Positions 16,960-27,340 are shown, counted from the stretch's first letter. The stretch is DNA of 64,000 nt from Fibrivirga algicola (GCF_011742925.1 NZ_WAEL01000002.1:620001-684000), one strand, 5' to 3'. The notes: a model not told the origin generated them from the sequence alone. Numbers and translations are program-made.

Positions 16960-18456
16960 ATGGGAATTCGCTCAACTTTCAGTAAACCGCTGGCCCGCTG
17001 GGTTCGGCAACGGCAGCAGTCGTGGCGCGAACAGCCGGGTGAAGCGCAGCAACGCTGGTTTCGGCAACTGGTCGACCACGCCGCAAAAACGCAGTTTGGC
17101 CGCGACCATCACTTCGCCGACATACGTACCCAGGCCGATTTCCGGCAGGCCGTGCCCATTCGCGACTACGAAGCTCTGAAACCCTACATTGAGCGCGTTA
17201 CCCACGGCGAACCCGATATTCTGTGGCCCGGCAAACCGGCTTATTTCGCTAAAACATCGGGCACAACCTCTGGCACGAAATACATTCCGCTGACCCGGGA
17301 ATCGCTGCCCAACCACATCAACTCGGCCCGCGACGCCTTGCTTTGTTACGTTGAAGAGACCGGCAACTCCGCTTTCCTGGATAAGAAACTGATTTTTCTG
17401 TCGGGCAGTCCCGAGTTAGACGAAAAAGCAGGCATTCATACCGGTCGTTTATCGGGCATCGTGAATCACCACATTCCGGCCTACCTGCGCTCGAACCAGA
17501 TGCCGAGCTACGAGACGAACACGATCGACGACTGGGAAACCAAACTTGACCGCATCATCGACGAAACGCTGACCGAAGACATGTCGCTGATCTCGGGTAT
17601 TCCGCCCTGGGTGCAGATGTACTTCGACCGTATACAGGCGCGAACCGGCAAGGCCATCAAAGACGTGTTCCCTAACTTTTCGGTCTTCGTGTACGGTGGC
17701 GTGAACTTTGCTCCCTACCGCGACCGACTCTTCGAGAGCATCGGCAAACGCATCGACAGCATCGAGACGTACCCAGCCTCCGAAGGATTCATCGCTTATC
17801 AGGATTCACAACATACCGAAGGGCTTTTGCTGCTGGCCGACAGCGGCATCTATTTCGAGTTCATTCCCGCCGATCAGTATTTCGCCGAAAACCCGCCCCG
17901 CCTGAGCATCGACGAAGTGGAGTTAGGCAAGAACTACGCCGTTATCATCAACAACAATGCGGGCTTGTGGGGCTATTCGCTGGGCGACACGGTGAAGTTC
18001 GTGAGCCGAAACCCGCATCGAATTGTGGTTACGGGTCGCATCAAGCACTTCATCTCGGCGTTTGGCGAGCACGTCATTGGCGAAGAAGTAGAAAAAGCCT
18101 TACGATACGCTATGCAGCAGCAGCCCGAAACGGAGGTTATTGAATTTACCGTAGCGCCCATGGTTAGTCCATCGGAAGGGCTACCGTATCACGAATGGCT
18201 CATCGAATTTGGTCAGCCACCGCGCGATACAAGCCGTTTTGTGAAGGACCTCGACACGCAACTGGCTAAGCTGAACGTGTATTACGACGATCTCATCAGC
18301 GGGTCTATTCTACAGCCATTGAAGCTAACGGCACTTCCACGCGGGGCCTTTCAGCAGTACATGAAGAGTCAGGGTAAGCTCGGCGGACAGAACAAAGTCC
18401 CCCGCCTTAGCAACGACCGCACCCTGGCCGACGGGCTTTTGCAGGTAATGCGTTAG
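16960..18456 (+). CDS. GH3 auxin-responsive-promoter family protein (ANL superfamily)
   Basis: 498 residues from the ATG at 16960; the frame is open 36 codons further upstream but that part overlaps the phosphoesterase. The adenylation-like motifs TSGTTSGTKYIPLT and YPASEGFIAYQD are present, with GRIKHFISAFGEHV near the C-terminal hinge. GH3 enzymes adenylate carboxylates and conjugate them to amino acids in plants. Bacterial homologues are common in Bacteroidota but functionally unassigned. Confident in fold, not in substrate. Confidence 0.88.
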   Translation: MGIRSTFSKPLARWVRQRQQSWREQPGEAQQRWFRQLVDHAAKTQFGRDHHFADIRTQADFRQAVPIRDYEALKPYIERVTHGEPDILWPGKPAYFAKTSGTTSGTKYIPLTRESLPNHINSARDALLCYVEETGNSAFLDKKLIFLSGSPELDEKAGIHTGRLSGIVNHHIPAYLRSNQMPSYETNTIDDWETKLDRIIDETLTEDMSLISGIPPWVQMYFDRIQARTGKAIKDVFPNFSVFVYGGVNFAPYRDRLFESIGKRIDSIETYPASEGFIAYQDSQHTEGLLLLADSGIYFEFIPADQYFAENPPRLSIDEVELGKNYAVIINNNAGLWGYSLGDTVKFVSRNPHRIVVTGRIKHFISAFGEHVIGEEVEKALRYAMQQQPETEVIEFTVAPMVSPSEGLPYHEWLIEFGQPPRDTSRFVKDLDTQLAKLNVYYDDLISGSILQPLKLTALPRGAFQQYMKSQGKLGGQNKVPRLSNDRTLADGLLQVMR

Positions 18457-18489
18457 CTTTGTTAAGTAAGTAGGGCAACCGCTACATAT

Positions 18490-18804
18490 ATGACAACGCA
18501 GCAAATCGACTCGACTTTTATTCTGACAACGCTGAGCGAACTCAAGCAGCGCCTTCAGGCCGAGTTTGCCGTTTGTCAGATTGGGTTATACGGCAGTTTC
18601 GCTCGTAATGAGCAATCGCCGGCAAGCGATATAGATCTGGTGTTTGCCGTTGAAGACAACCGATACCTCTCACTGGCTGAGCGCGAAAAACTGTATCGCA
18701 TCCTACGGCGTAAATTAGGTCGCAAGCTCGATCTGGTTAACGAAAAGGTGATGAATCCCTTTGTAAAGTACGCCATGCAAAAAGATGTAGTCTATGTTCA
18801 GTAG
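18490..18804 (+). CDS. MNT-type nucleotidyltransferase, putative antitoxin (MntA-like)
   Basis: 104 residues. The minimal nucleotidyltransferase motif GSFARNEQSPASDIDL (G-S-x10-D-x-D) and a third acidic residue (KLDLVNE) are intact. In type VII toxin-antitoxin systems MntA AMPylates and neutralises the HEPN RNase HepT encoded next to it. Here the HEPN gene overlaps by 11 nt in another frame, the expected arrangement and order. Confidence 0.88.
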   Translation: MTTQQIDSTFILTTLSELKQRLQAEFAVCQIGLYGSFARNEQSPASDIDLVFAVEDNRYLSLAEREKLYRILRRKLGRKLDLVNEKVMNPFVKYAMQKDVVYVQ

Positions 18805-19132
18805 CAAGAACCTAACCTACATCTGTACTATTCTGGAACGCATCAAAAAGATAACAATCTATACCAAAGGCTTTTCTGAAGCAGACGGGCTTGCTTGGGC
18901 AAACGATCAACTTAATTACAACGCAACCTGGAGTTTGCTTTTGGTTATTGGCGAGGAAACAAAGAAAATTGACAAAGCGCTTAAGGCTCCTCACGTAATT
19001 ATCCCCCGGCGGCAAATGGGCGGCATACGTGAATTTTTAGTACACGATTACAGAGGTGTTGATGATGAACTGGTTTTTATACCAGCAAGCGTAAACTCCT
19101 GCCCCCTAAATCCATTCTCCTACTCATGCTAG
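18794..19132 (+). CDS. HEPN-domain RNase (HepT-like), probably frameshifted near 19075
   Basis: 112 residues as read. The RNase motif RX4HXY is intact (REFLVHDY, followed by GVDDELVF). After the T5 run at 19074-19078 this frame gives a Pro/Ser/Cys-rich tail that looks non-coding and stops at 19132. The -1 frame stays open from there to a stop at 19237-19239, giving a leucine-rich helical tail (KLLPPKSILLLMLDEVNYE and on) more like a HepT C-terminus and overlapping the dxr start. Either an indel in the T-run, ribosomal slippage, or a genuinely short protein would explain it. Confidence 0.75.
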   Translation: MFSSKNLTYICTILERIKKITIYTKGFSEADGLAWANDQLNYNATWSLLLVIGEETKKIDKALKAPHVIIPRRQMGGIREFLVHDYRGVDDELVFIPASVNSCPLNPFSYSC

Positions 19133-19219
19133 ATGAGGTTAATTACGAACCTGCTGCGCTCAAGGTGGCGCTCGATTCCCCTCATTATAGTCATATTCAA
19201 TATTTGCGTTACCGACTAA

Positions 19220-20395
19220 ATGACGAATCCGAATCCTAAACGCCGCATTGCCATTCTGGGCTCTACGGGCTCTATTGGTACCCAGGCCATTGAGGTGATA
19301 CTGGCCCACCCCGACCAGTTCGAGGTGGAAGTGCTCACGGCGAACCATAACGCCGACCTGCTCATCGAACAGGCACGCCAGGTACGTCCCAACGTGGTAG
19401 TCATCTGCGACGAATCACGCTACGATACCGTCTTTGCGGCCCTCGACCCACTCGACATTAAAGTATATGCCGGATTGACTTCCATTGCCGAGGTGGTGCA
19501 GATGGACACCGTCGATATGGTACTCACGGCTATGGTCGGGTATGCGGGTCTGCTGCCAACGATCAAGGCTATCGAAGCCGGTAAGCCCATTGCGCTGGCT
19601 AATAAAGAAACGCTGGTGGTAGCGGGTGAGCTCATTACGCGCATGGCCGCCGAACGAGGCGTAAACATTTACCCCGTCGATTCAGAGCATTCGGCTATTT
19701 TTCAATGCCTGGTTGGCGAGTTCCACAATCCCATTGAAAAAATAATCCTGACGGCCTCGGGTGGACCCTTCCGGGGGCGCGACCGAACGTACCTGGAAAC
19801 GGTAACCCGCGCGCAGGCCCTGAAGCACCCCAATTGGACGATGGGCGCCAAGATCACCATCGACTCAGCCACGCTGATGAACAAAGGACTGGAGGTGATC
19901 GAAGCCAAATGGCTATTCAATCTGCGCCCCAACCAGATCGACGTGATCGTGCACCCGCAGAGCATCGTGCATTCGCTCGTTCAGTTTGAAGATGGCAGCA
20001 TTAAGGCGCAAATGGGACTGCCCGATATGAAACTGCCCATTCAGTTTGCACTCGGCTATCCCAATCGACTAAAATCAGATTTTCCTCGTTTTAATTTCGC
20101 GCAGTACCCGTCGCTGACGTTTGAGCAACCCGATCTGGGTACGTTCCGAAATCTACAGTTAGCGTTCGATGCCCTCGAAAAAGGTGGCAACATGCCCTGT
20201 ATCATCAACGCAGCCAACGAGATAGCCGTCGACGCTTTCCTGAACGACCGGGTAAGTTTCCTCGGAATCTCCGATGTAATCGAGGCGGCCATGCAACAGG
20301 CGTCGTTTGTGGCAAACCCTACCTACGACGATTACGTAGCTACCGATAAAGAAACCCGGCGAATTGCGACCGAAAAGATTGGTACTTTTGTTTAG
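19220..20395 (+). CDS. dxr: 1-deoxy-D-xylulose 5-phosphate reductoisomerase
   Basis: 391 residues, full length. NADPH motif GSTGSIGTQ is at the N-terminus. ANKETLV, PVDSEHSAIFQC (metal-binding Asp/Glu), LTASGGPFRG and MNKGLEVIEA are the DXR signatures. It makes 2-C-methyl-D-erythritol 4-phosphate in the MEP isoprenoid pathway. It is followed at 87 nt by rseP, and that pairing is common in Bacteria. Confidence 0.97.
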   Translation: MTNPNPKRRIAILGSTGSIGTQAIEVILAHPDQFEVEVLTANHNADLLIEQARQVRPNVVVICDESRYDTVFAALDPLDIKVYAGLTSIAEVVQMDTVDMVLTAMVGYAGLLPTIKAIEAGKPIALANKETLVVAGELITRMAAERGVNIYPVDSEHSAIFQCLVGEFHNPIEKIILTASGGPFRGRDRTYLETVTRAQALKHPNWTMGAKITIDSATLMNKGLEVIEAKWLFNLRPNQIDVIVHPQSIVHSLVQFEDGSIKAQMGLPDMKLPIQFALGYPNRLKSDFPRFNFAQYPSLTFEQPDLGTFRNLQLAFDALEKGGNMPCIINAANEIAVDAFLNDRVSFLGISDVIEAAMQQASFVANPTYDDYVATDKETRRIATEKIGTFV

Positions 20396-20481
20396 AATAA
20401 GACGATGATGGTTAGCCACAGGAATGGGATTATATACGTCTACCGTTCCGCAGGCAACCTCTAACGTCTAAATACGTATAG

Positions 20482-21804
20482 ATGGAAACAGTAATCATGG
20501 TTGGTCAGCTGTTGCTGGCCCTTTCACTCTTAGTAGGCCTTCATGAGTTGGGGCACCTGGTAGCCGCCCGTATGTTTGGCATGCGTGTAGAACAGTATTT
20601 TATTGGCTTCCCGCCCAAGGTAGTTAGTTTCCGTAAAGGCGAAACAGAGTATGGCCTTGGCGCTATTCCGCTGGGCGGCTTTGTGAAGATTTCGGGTATG
20701 ATCGACGAGTCGCTCGATACGGCTCAGATGAACTTACCCCCACAGCCTTACGAGTTCCGGGCAAAACCGGCCTGGCAGCGTCTCGTTGTTATGATGGGCG
20801 GTATCATCGTCAACATAATTACGGGTATCGTCATCTTCACGGCGCTGATGTACAGCCTCGGCAGCACCTACATCGCCAATCAGGACGCCAAATTCGGTAT
20901 TGTAGCCCTCGAATACGGAAAACAGATCGGCCTGAAAACTGGCGATCGCATCGTTGAAATCAACGGTAAGCCATTCGATAACATCGCCGACATCACTAGC
21001 CCCGATGTATTGCTGGGTACCAACAGCTTTTACACGGTTGAGCGGCCAAACGCGGCCGGCAGCCTGGAACGCGTCCGGATCGACGTACCCAATAACCTGG
21101 CCGAGAAGTTTTCGAGCAAAGAAACTGCCGGTCAGTTTGTAGCCCCTGTTTTTCCGTTCGACATTGCTGAGGTACAACTAGGATCGGAAGCTGAAAAAGC
21201 CGGCCTGAAAGTGGGCGACCGCATTACCAGCATCAATGGCAAACCTACCGCCTTTTTCCACGAAGTGCAGGAAGCCGTTCGGGGTAACAAGGGCAAGACG
21301 ATCACCATGGGCCTTCAGCGCGGTAATGAGTCGGTCACCATTCGTCCAACCGTATCACCGGAAGGCACCATTGGTTTCTTCCCTAATTCGCTCCTGAAAG
21401 AAACCCACGTGGATTACACCTTTGGCGAGGCTGTATCAAAAGGCACGGAGCGCGCATTCGGCGTTATTTATGACAACATCCGGGGCTTTGGCAAAATCTT
21501 CAAAGGAGAGGTATCGGCATCTAAAGCCCTTAGCGGACCAGTTGGCATTGCCCGTATGTTTGGCGGTGTTTGGGATTGGACGCGCTTCTGGTCACTGGCT
21601 GGGTTGCTCTCCATGGCGTTAGCCTTCTTCAATGCCCTGCCAATTCCGGCCCTCGATGGCGGCCACGGTGCCATGCTCATTTATGAAATGGTCTCGGGCC
21701 GTAAACCGTCTGATAAATTCGTTGAAGGCGCGCAGCGGGTAGGTATGGTATTATTGCTGGGCCTGATGGCTTTTGCCTTCCTGAACGACATTTTCTTCAA
21801 GTAA
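20482..21804 (+). CDS. rseP: RseP-type site-2 intramembrane zinc metalloprotease
   Basis: 440 residues. HELGH (residues 21-25) lies in the first membrane helix and LPIPALDGGH in the penultimate one, together supplying the zinc ligands. Two PDZ segments occupy the periplasmic middle part (GLKTGDRIVEINGKP and GLKVGDRITSINGKP). RseP cuts anti-sigma factors or signal-peptide remnants in the membrane. The stop overlaps the next start by one base (TAATG). Confidence 0.95.
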   Translation: METVIMVGQLLLALSLLVGLHELGHLVAARMFGMRVEQYFIGFPPKVVSFRKGETEYGLGAIPLGGFVKISGMIDESLDTAQMNLPPQPYEFRAKPAWQRLVVMMGGIIVNIITGIVIFTALMYSLGSTYIANQDAKFGIVALEYGKQIGLKTGDRIVEINGKPFDNIADITSPDVLLGTNSFYTVERPNAAGSLERVRIDVPNNLAEKFSSKETAGQFVAPVFPFDIAEVQLGSEAEKAGLKVGDRITSINGKPTAFFHEVQEAVRGNKGKTITMGLQRGNESVTIRPTVSPEGTIGFFPNSLLKETHVDYTFGEAVSKGTERAFGVIYDNIRGFGKIFKGEVSASKALSGPVGIARMFGGVWDWTRFWSLAGLLSMALAFFNALPIPALDGGHGAMLIYEMVSGRKPSDKFVEGAQRVGMVLLLGLMAFAFLNDIFFK

Positions 21805-22370
21805 TGAGCGTAACCAGGTTAAAACAAGTGTATAACCAGTGTCGGATAGGCGGTCAGCCCATCCGACATTATGTTTTTTTACCCCTCCTTCTTTTAGCGG
21901 CCGGTGGCTTGCTCATGTCGTTTCAACGGCACGATTTTCACACCAGTCTAACGCAAATGCAGTTTGAGGCAAAGTCTCAAACCGTAGAAATTAGCATTCG
22001 TATGTTTACGGATGACCTGGAAACAGCTTTGACGCGTGAAAACGGTGGTAAACCTGTTCAGTTTGGCGGCCCTACCAAGCTCGATCAGTTACTGGAAAAA
22101 TATGTGCGTAAGCACTTTGTCATGGCCGATAGCCAGCGTAAGACGAGAGCTTACTCGTATGTAGGCTATGAGCAGGAGGCCGATGCCCATTGGGTGTATA
22201 TAGAAATGCCCGCCGCCGGGGCTGATACGTTCAAGAACGTAGTGATCAAACAGGATATATTAATGGACCTGTTTAGTGACCAGGTAAACCTGGTAAATAT
22301 TCAGTACAATCAGCAGAAGAAAACGGTGGTGTTCCGAAACAATCAACCGGTGCAGGCAGTATCGCTTTAA
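21804..22370 (+). CDS. DUF6702 family exported protein
   Basis: 188 residues with an N-terminal membrane/signal segment (residues 22-40) and then a small beta-rich domain beginning HDFHTSLTQMQF, which matches the DUF6702 pattern of Bacteroidota proteins found downstream of rseP. It is co-translated with rseP through a TAATG overlap. Function unknown. Confidence 0.8.
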   Translation: MSVTRLKQVYNQCRIGGQPIRHYVFLPLLLLAAGGLLMSFQRHDFHTSLTQMQFEAKSQTVEISIRMFTDDLETALTRENGGKPVQFGGPTKLDQLLEKYVRKHFVMADSQRKTRAYSYVGYEQEADAHWVYIEMPAAGADTFKNVVIKQDILMDLFSDQVNLVNIQYNQQKKTVVFRNNQPVQAVSL

Positions 22371-22529
22371 AGTAAAATCGGCTACCTTCATTGCATTCGG
22401 GCTACTTTCGGTCATAAATGAAGTGGTTTTTAACTGGCACATTCCTTGTCGGACTAACTTTTCCTGTTTCCTCAACCTAGCGCTACACCACTCAATACGT
22501 TACCTACTGCCACTTTGGCAGAAACGCCT

Positions 22530-25064
22530 ATGATTTTCCCAAATGATTTAACTGCCGGTCTATTCATGGCAGATACAGATTTAGACAGCATAGAAATGAT
22601 TCCACTCGGATCGCCCGACGATGACGATGTGGAGTATGAAGTGCCTGAACACTTACCCATCCTGCCTGTTCGAAACACCGTGTTGTTTCCAGGTATGGTC
22701 GTTCCCGTTACGGTTGGACGACAGAAATCAGTACGTCTTGTAAAAAAAGCATATAAGGGTAGCCGGATCATTGGTGTAGTAGCTCAGAATAGCCAGCAGA
22801 AAGACGAACCGACGCCCGATGACCTCTACAACATCGGTACCGTAGCCTACATCATCAAGATGATTACGCTACCCGATGGCAATATTACAATTATTATTCA
22901 GGGTAAAAAACGGTTCGAAATCAACAAGATAACGCAGGAAGACCCGTTCATGACGGCTACCGTGCGGCAGATCGACGATTCGTTTCCCAACGCAACCAAG
23001 AAGGAAGGGAAAGCATTGTTGCAGACCCTGAAAGAAGCTGCCTACAAGATTCTGCGGTTGAACCCGGAGATTCCGCAGGAAGCCCGCATTGCGCTCGATA
23101 ATATCGAAAGCCCCATGTTTTTGCTGCACTTCCTGTCATCAAACATCAATGCAGATGTTGCTGATAAGCAGATGTTACTCGAGAAGCTGGAAGGTGTGCA
23201 GCAGGCGCAATTGCTGCTCGAATACATGTTGAAGGAGGTGCAACTGCTGGAACTGAAACGTGAGATTCAGAGCAAAGCAACCCTCGACCTCGATCAGCAG
23301 CAGCGCGACTATTACCTGCGCCAGCAAATGAAGGTGCTTCAGGATGAGTTGGGGATGGATAACCCTGATCGCGAACTGGAGCAGTTGCGTATTAAGGCCA
23401 GCAAAAAGCACTGGCCCAAAGCAGTGAAAGACCATTTCGATAAGGAAATGAGCAAACTGCAGCGTAGCAACCCAATGGCACCGGAATACCCCATCACGAT
23501 GAACTACATCGAACTGATGGTAGACCTGCCGTGGAACGAATTTTCGAAAGATAATTTCGACCTGAAGCGGGCACAAAAGATTCTCGATGGCGATCATTTC
23601 GGACTTGAAAAAGTAAAAGAACGGATACTCGAATACCTGGCGGTACTGAAGCTGAAAAGCGAACGTGCTACCGAAGGCATGAAAGCGCCAATTCTGTGCC
23701 TTTATGGCCCTCCCGGCGTGGGTAAAACTTCGCTGGGTCGGTCGATTGCCAAAGCCTTGGGTCGGAAATACAGCCGCATGGCGTTGGGTGGTGTACACGA
23801 TGAAGCCGAAATTCGCGGTCACCGGAAGACGTACATCGGTGCGATGCCGGGTAAGATCATCCAGAATATCCGTAAGTGCGGCACTTCGAACCCAGTGTTT
23901 ATCCTGGATGAGATCGATAAGGTAAGCAGCGATTTTCGGGGTGACCCGTCATCGGCACTGCTGGAAGTACTCGACCCTGAGCAAAATTCAACGTTTGTGG
24001 ATAACTACCTCGACGTTGAATTCGACCTCTCGAAATGCCTCTTTATTGCCACCGCCAACTCGCTCGATACCATTCATCCCGCCCTGCGTGACCGGATGGA
24101 GATCATTGACATTACGGGCTACACCGTTGAAGAGAAAGTACAGATCGCCAAGAAGTACCTGATTCCGAAGCAACGCCGTGAGCATGGTCTGAAAACCAAA
24201 GATCTGGCGTTCGACGACAAAGCGATCCTGCGCATTATCGAGGGATACACCCGTGAGTCGGGTGTACGGAACCTGGAGCAGAAGATCGGCGCTATGGTCC
24301 GTAAGGCTACCAAGTCGATTGCGATGGAGGAAAGCTACAACCAGATGGTGAAGCCAGCCGACGTACCCAAGCTGCTTGGTGCCGAAATCTTCGACAAAGA
24401 CCTGTATTCTGACGATGATATTGCGGGTATTGTTACCGGCCTTGCCTGGACACAGGTAGGTGGCGAAATCCTGCTGATCGAAAGTAGCCTGAGTCGCGGT
24501 AAAGGCGCCCTGACCCTCTCGGGCCAACTGGGAGACGTGATGAAAGAGTCGGCGATGACGGCGCTCTCGTATCTGAAAGCTCACGCTGATGAAATCGGAA
24601 TCGACTACCGGATCTTTAGCAACTACGATCTGCACGTACACGTACCTGCGGGTGCCGTACCCAAAGATGGCCCGTCTGCGGGTATCACGATGGTTACCTC
24701 GATGGCGTCGATTTTCACGCAACGCAAGCTACTGCCTTACCTGGCCATGACCGGTGAGGTTACGCTTCGGGGTAAAGTACTGCCCGTAGGCGGCATCAAG
24801 GAAAAGATCCTGGCGGCCAACCGGGCGGGCGTGAAGCAAATTATTATGTGCGTGAAAAACCGCAAAGATGTAGAAGAAATCAACCCGGCTTACGTGAAGG
24901 ACCTGACATTCCATTACGTAGACACGGTTGGACAAGTGCTCGACATTGCGTTGCTACCGCAGCAGGTCAGTAAGCCGCTGACGTTTATTCTACCAGACGA
25001 AAAGACAACTGACCTGGTAACGTCTGTAGAGACTGTCGCTGAGAAAGTTAGCGTTCTGACCTAA
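22530..25064 (+). CDS. lon: ATP-dependent protease Lon
   Basis: About 844 residues from the ATG at 22530; a TTG at 22515 and an ATG at 22566 are alternative starts. The LAN substrate-binding domain starts at [19 protein letters not shown]. The AAA+ Walker A is [11 protein letters not shown], Walker B FILDEIDK. The protease domain has the catalytic Ser in [10 protein letters not shown] and the Lys about 43 residues later in RAGVKQIIM. Lon degrades misfolded and regulatory proteins. It is separated from DUF6702 by 159 nt and so may have its own promoter. Confidence 0.96.
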   Translation: MIFPNDLTAGLFMADTDLDSIEMIPLGSPDDDDVEYEVPEHLPILPVRNTVLFPGMVVPVTVGRQKSVRLVKKAYKGSRIIGVVAQNSQQKDEPTPDDLYNIGTVAYIIKMITLPDGNITIIIQGKKRFEINKITQEDPFMTATVRQIDDSFPNATKKEGKALLQTLKEAAYKILRLNPEIPQEARIALDNIESPMFLLHFLSSNINADVADKQMLLEKLEGVQQAQLLLEYMLKEVQLLELKREIQSKATLDLDQQQRDYYLRQQMKVLQDELGMDNPDRELEQLRIKASKKHWPKAVKDHFDKEMSKLQRSNPMAPEYPITMNYIELMVDLPWNEFSKDNFDLKRAQKILDGDHFGLEKVKERILEYLAVLKLKSERATEGMKAPILCLYGPPGVGKTSLGRSIAKALGRKYSRMALGGVHDEAEIRGHRKTYIGAMPGKIIQNIRKCGTSNPVFILDEIDKVSSDFRGDPSSALLEVLDPEQNSTFVDNYLDVEFDLSKCLFIATANSLDTIHPALRDRMEIIDITGYTVEEKVQIAKKYLIPKQRREHGLKTKDLAFDDKAILRIIEGYTRESGVRNLEQKIGAMVRKATKSIAMEESYNQMVKPADVPKLLGAEIFDKDLYSDDDIAGIVTGLAWTQVGGEILLIESSLSRGKGALTLSGQLGDVMKESAMTALSYLKAHADEIGIDYRIFSNYDLHVHVPAGAVPKDGPSAGITMVTSMASIFTQRKLLPYLAMTGEVTLRGKVLPVGGIKEKILAANRAGVKQIIMCVKNRKDVEEINPAYVKDLTFHYVDTVGQVLDIALLPQQVSKPLTFILPDEKTTDLVTSVETVAEKVSVLT

Positions 25065-25139
25065 CCGGGCACGTAACGTGGGCTTTAGTCCGCAAGCGTA
25101 CGATACATAGGCGGATTACAGTCCGCCTTATATAGTAAG

Positions 25140-25179
25140 AAGCCTACAGGTTCTGTCCGCAGAGCTTGTAGGCTTTTTT
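25140..25179 (+). terminator. Rho-independent terminator after lon
   Basis: AAGCCTACA (25140-25148) pairs with TGTAGGCTT (25167-25175), followed by a T-run to 25179. The T-run overlaps the stop codon of the convergent glycosyltransferase. Confidence 0.8.
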
Positions 25180-25957
25180 AGTGCGATAGCTTTCGACCCA
25201 TAGCCCGGCCAACAATCCGTATGTGATTCCAGAGGGTTGGCAACAGGCCGAAATGCCAGGTTAATACCTTGAACCGGTCGATCAACGATTGGCGATGCTT
25301 TTGCTTTGATAGTCCACCTATGAGGTAACGGCACAGCACAAATGGCAGCTGCTCAATACGCCTGGCCGCTTTCAGACAACGAATTTCCCAATCCAGATCG
25401 GCACTGAGGTTAGTAATTGGGTACGTTGGTGCAATGGTTCTCCGAACAACGAATGCCTGATGGCTGACCTTCATGCCTAGGGCCATATCTTGCCAACGCA
25501 ACGTACCTGTAACGCCACCCGACGATAAGGTGTGCGGTGTTACCTGAGAGCGTAAACCAACGGGTGACCCATCGTCGTTTACGAAAAGTGCATCGCTGTA
25601 ATACACATCGGCAGGGCCGTTGGCCGACGGGGAACGTACCTGAGTCAGTAGACGAGCCAATACCTGCGAATCATGCAGTTCATCGCCCGCGTTCATAAAC
25701 CAGACGTATTCGCCAAGGGCCATCTGTTGCCCCTTATTCATGGCGTCATAGAGCCCCTTGTCTGGCTCTGACAGCCAACGTGAAATGTATTTTTCATATC
25801 GCCGGACTATATCCAGCGTACCATCTGTCGATGCCCCGTCAACGATCAGATACTCATAGTCGACGCCCAGCATAGCCTGTTGCTGCCCCACAATACTCTG
25901 AATCGTTCGCTCCAGAAACCGGTCGGCGTTGTAGGTTATGGTGATGATGGAGATCAT
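25178..25957 (-). CDS. glycosyltransferase family 2
   Basis: 259 residues with the GT-A fold N-terminus MISIITITYNADRFLERTI. LIVDGASTDGTLD is the nucleotide-sugar-binding segment and VWFMNAGDEL the DxD-like region. It resembles WcaE/WcaA-type colanic or capsular transferases. It lies 81 nt downstream of the GT4 gene on the same strand, so both probably act in one surface-polysaccharide step. Donor and acceptor are unknown. Confidence 0.88.
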   Translation of the reverse strand: MISIITITYNADRFLERTIQSIVGQQQAMLGVDYEYLIVDGASTDGTLDIVRRYEKYISRWLSEPDKGLYDAMNKGQQMALGEYVWFMNAGDELHDSQVLARLLTQVRSPSANGPADVYYSDALFVNDDGSPVGLRSQVTPHTLSSGGVTGTLRWQDMALGMKVSHQAFVVRRTIAPTYPITNLSADLDWEIRCLKAARRIEQLPFVLCRYLIGGLSKQKHRQSLIDRFKVLTWHFGLLPTLWNHIRIVGRAMGRKLSH

Positions 25958-25973
25958 GGGAATATGTACTGTC

Positions 25974-26028
25974 GAAGCTTCAGCTCCGGTAGACTAGTCC
26001 TGTCAAATTCTACCGAAACTAGAGCTTC
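25974..26028. repeat. intergenic inverted repeat, 20-bp arms
   Basis: 25974-25993 and 26009-26028 are inverted copies (16 of 20), in the gap between the two glycosyltransferase genes. Outer bases extend the pairing imperfectly. Confidence 0.6.
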
Positions 26029-26038
26029 GGTACTACTG

Positions 26039-27313
26039 CTATACGTCGCCCAGTAACGATTCGTACAAACCCGCGTACTGCCCCGCCACAACTGATTCGT
26101 CGTAGTGTTCGAGTACATGCTGACGGGCAGCGTGCGAAATGGCGGCATAATTGTTCGGTGACAGGCTCAAGAGCCAATTCATGCCCGCGCTTAAATCCTC
26201 GGCCGACTTGTACTGCGCCAGATAGCCCGACTCGCGGTGCTGAATCATTTCGGGAATACCGCCCACCTCGAAGCCCACCGCGGGCGTGCCGCAGGCCATG
26301 GCCTCCATGATGGTATTAGGCAGGTTCTCGGCCAGCGACGGAATCACGAACATATCAGCAGCATTGTAGGCCTGGCTGATCTTCGTCATGTCGCTCAATG
26401 GACCCAAAAAATGATACTGAAACGGCAGTTCGTGCAGTAGACCTTTGTCGCCCGCTCCAAAAATGAGCAATTCCACTTCGCGGGGATTCTCCAGCTGGCT
26501 GTGTAGCTGGTGCAACGCCTGCTGAAAATAATTGAACCCCTTCCCTACCGTGCTCACCTTCGCCGCCGCAAACAGAATCAAACGTCGGTTGGTAGGCAGC
26601 CCCAACGCTTCGCGCGCCTGTTGCTTTTCGATTGGTCGAAATAAATTGGTGTCGATCGGGTTAGGGATGTTCAGCACCGAAAAGGGGCGAAACAGACCAC
26701 TTTTCCGGGCCCGGTTCGCCAGCCATTCGCTGCAACCAACCGGCACTACATTCGCCATTGCGTACGCTTTCTGCTTCCGTTCCCATACCTGGTGCGACAG
26801 ATCGTTAGGGCCTGGATTCCTTAGAAAAGGGACACAGTTACCACATTCGCGCTGGTAATTCTCGCAGGTGCCGCTATGATGGCAACCACCCGTAAACGGC
26901 CACATATCGTGCATCGTCCAGACTACAGGCTTCTCCAATTGCAGTAAAGTAGCTAACCCCTCTACCGAAAAAAAGCCAAAATTAACCCAGTGCAGATGCA
27001 GCACATCCGCCTGTCGGATCAGCGAATTGTAAGTCAGGTCGACACCCGTTACGGCAGGCGAAAACTGGAAACGAACCGACTTATCTTTTTCGTAGGGCAA
27101 AAAAGCGAGGCGCTCCCCACCAAAACGGGCAAAGGCCATCTTTTTGGCTAAAAAGCTAGTGGCCAGTGCGTCGACATTGGCCTCGGCCCGGGTGGCCTCC
27201 TGCACAAGCAACGTACTGTCGACGCCAACCTGATTCAACGCCTGGTTGAGCCGACCGGCAGCTACGGCGGCACCGCCAGTGGTCTGGTACGTGTTTAAAT
27301 GAACAACGCGCAA
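26039..27313 (-). CDS. glycosyltransferase family 4 (GT-B)
   Basis: About 424 residues. No ATG precedes the conserved start. The TTG at 27313 gives RVVHLNTYQTTGGAAVAAGR after the initiator, the usual beginning of this subfamily; a further TTG lies at 27343. WTMHDMWPFTGGCHHSGTC with nearby CGNC suggests a Cys-rich loop typical of this group, and the C-terminal domain has FVIPSLAENLPNTIMEAMA with the E-x7-E motif. It transfers a nucleotide-activated sugar, retaining configuration. It probably forms an operon with the GT2 gene. Confidence 0.88.
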   Translation of the reverse strand: MRVVHLNTYQTTGGAAVAAGRLNQALNQVGVDSTLLVQEATRAEANVDALATSFLAKKMAFARFGGERLAFLPYEKDKSVRFQFSPAVTGVDLTYNSLIRQADVLHLHWVNFGFFSVEGLATLLQLEKPVVWTMHDMWPFTGGCHHSGTCENYQRECGNCVPFLRNPGPNDLSHQVWERKQKAYAMANVVPVGCSEWLANRARKSGLFRPFSVLNIPNPIDTNLFRPIEKQQAREALGLPTNRRLILFAAAKVSTVGKGFNYFQQALHQLHSQLENPREVELLIFGAGDKGLLHELPFQYHFLGPLSDMTKISQAYNAADMFVIPSLAENLPNTIMEAMACGTPAVGFEVGGIPEMIQHRESGYLAQYKSAEDLSAGMNWLLSLSPNNYAAISHAARQHVLEHYDESVVAGQYAGLYESLLGDV

Positions 27314-27340
27314 TGGGAACAGTGATTTTACTGTGAACAA

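Noticed and set aside
12604-16960. Auxin-like pathway linking the YUCCA-like monooxygenase and the GH3 protein
   Set aside because: The genes are 3.2 kb apart, in separate transcription units, and both families are broad in bacteria; no supporting genes nearby.
23175-24722. Two long antisense open frames (about 215 and 244 residues) within lon
   Set aside because: They mirror lon codons and encode no recognisable motif, while lon's coding evidence is overwhelming.
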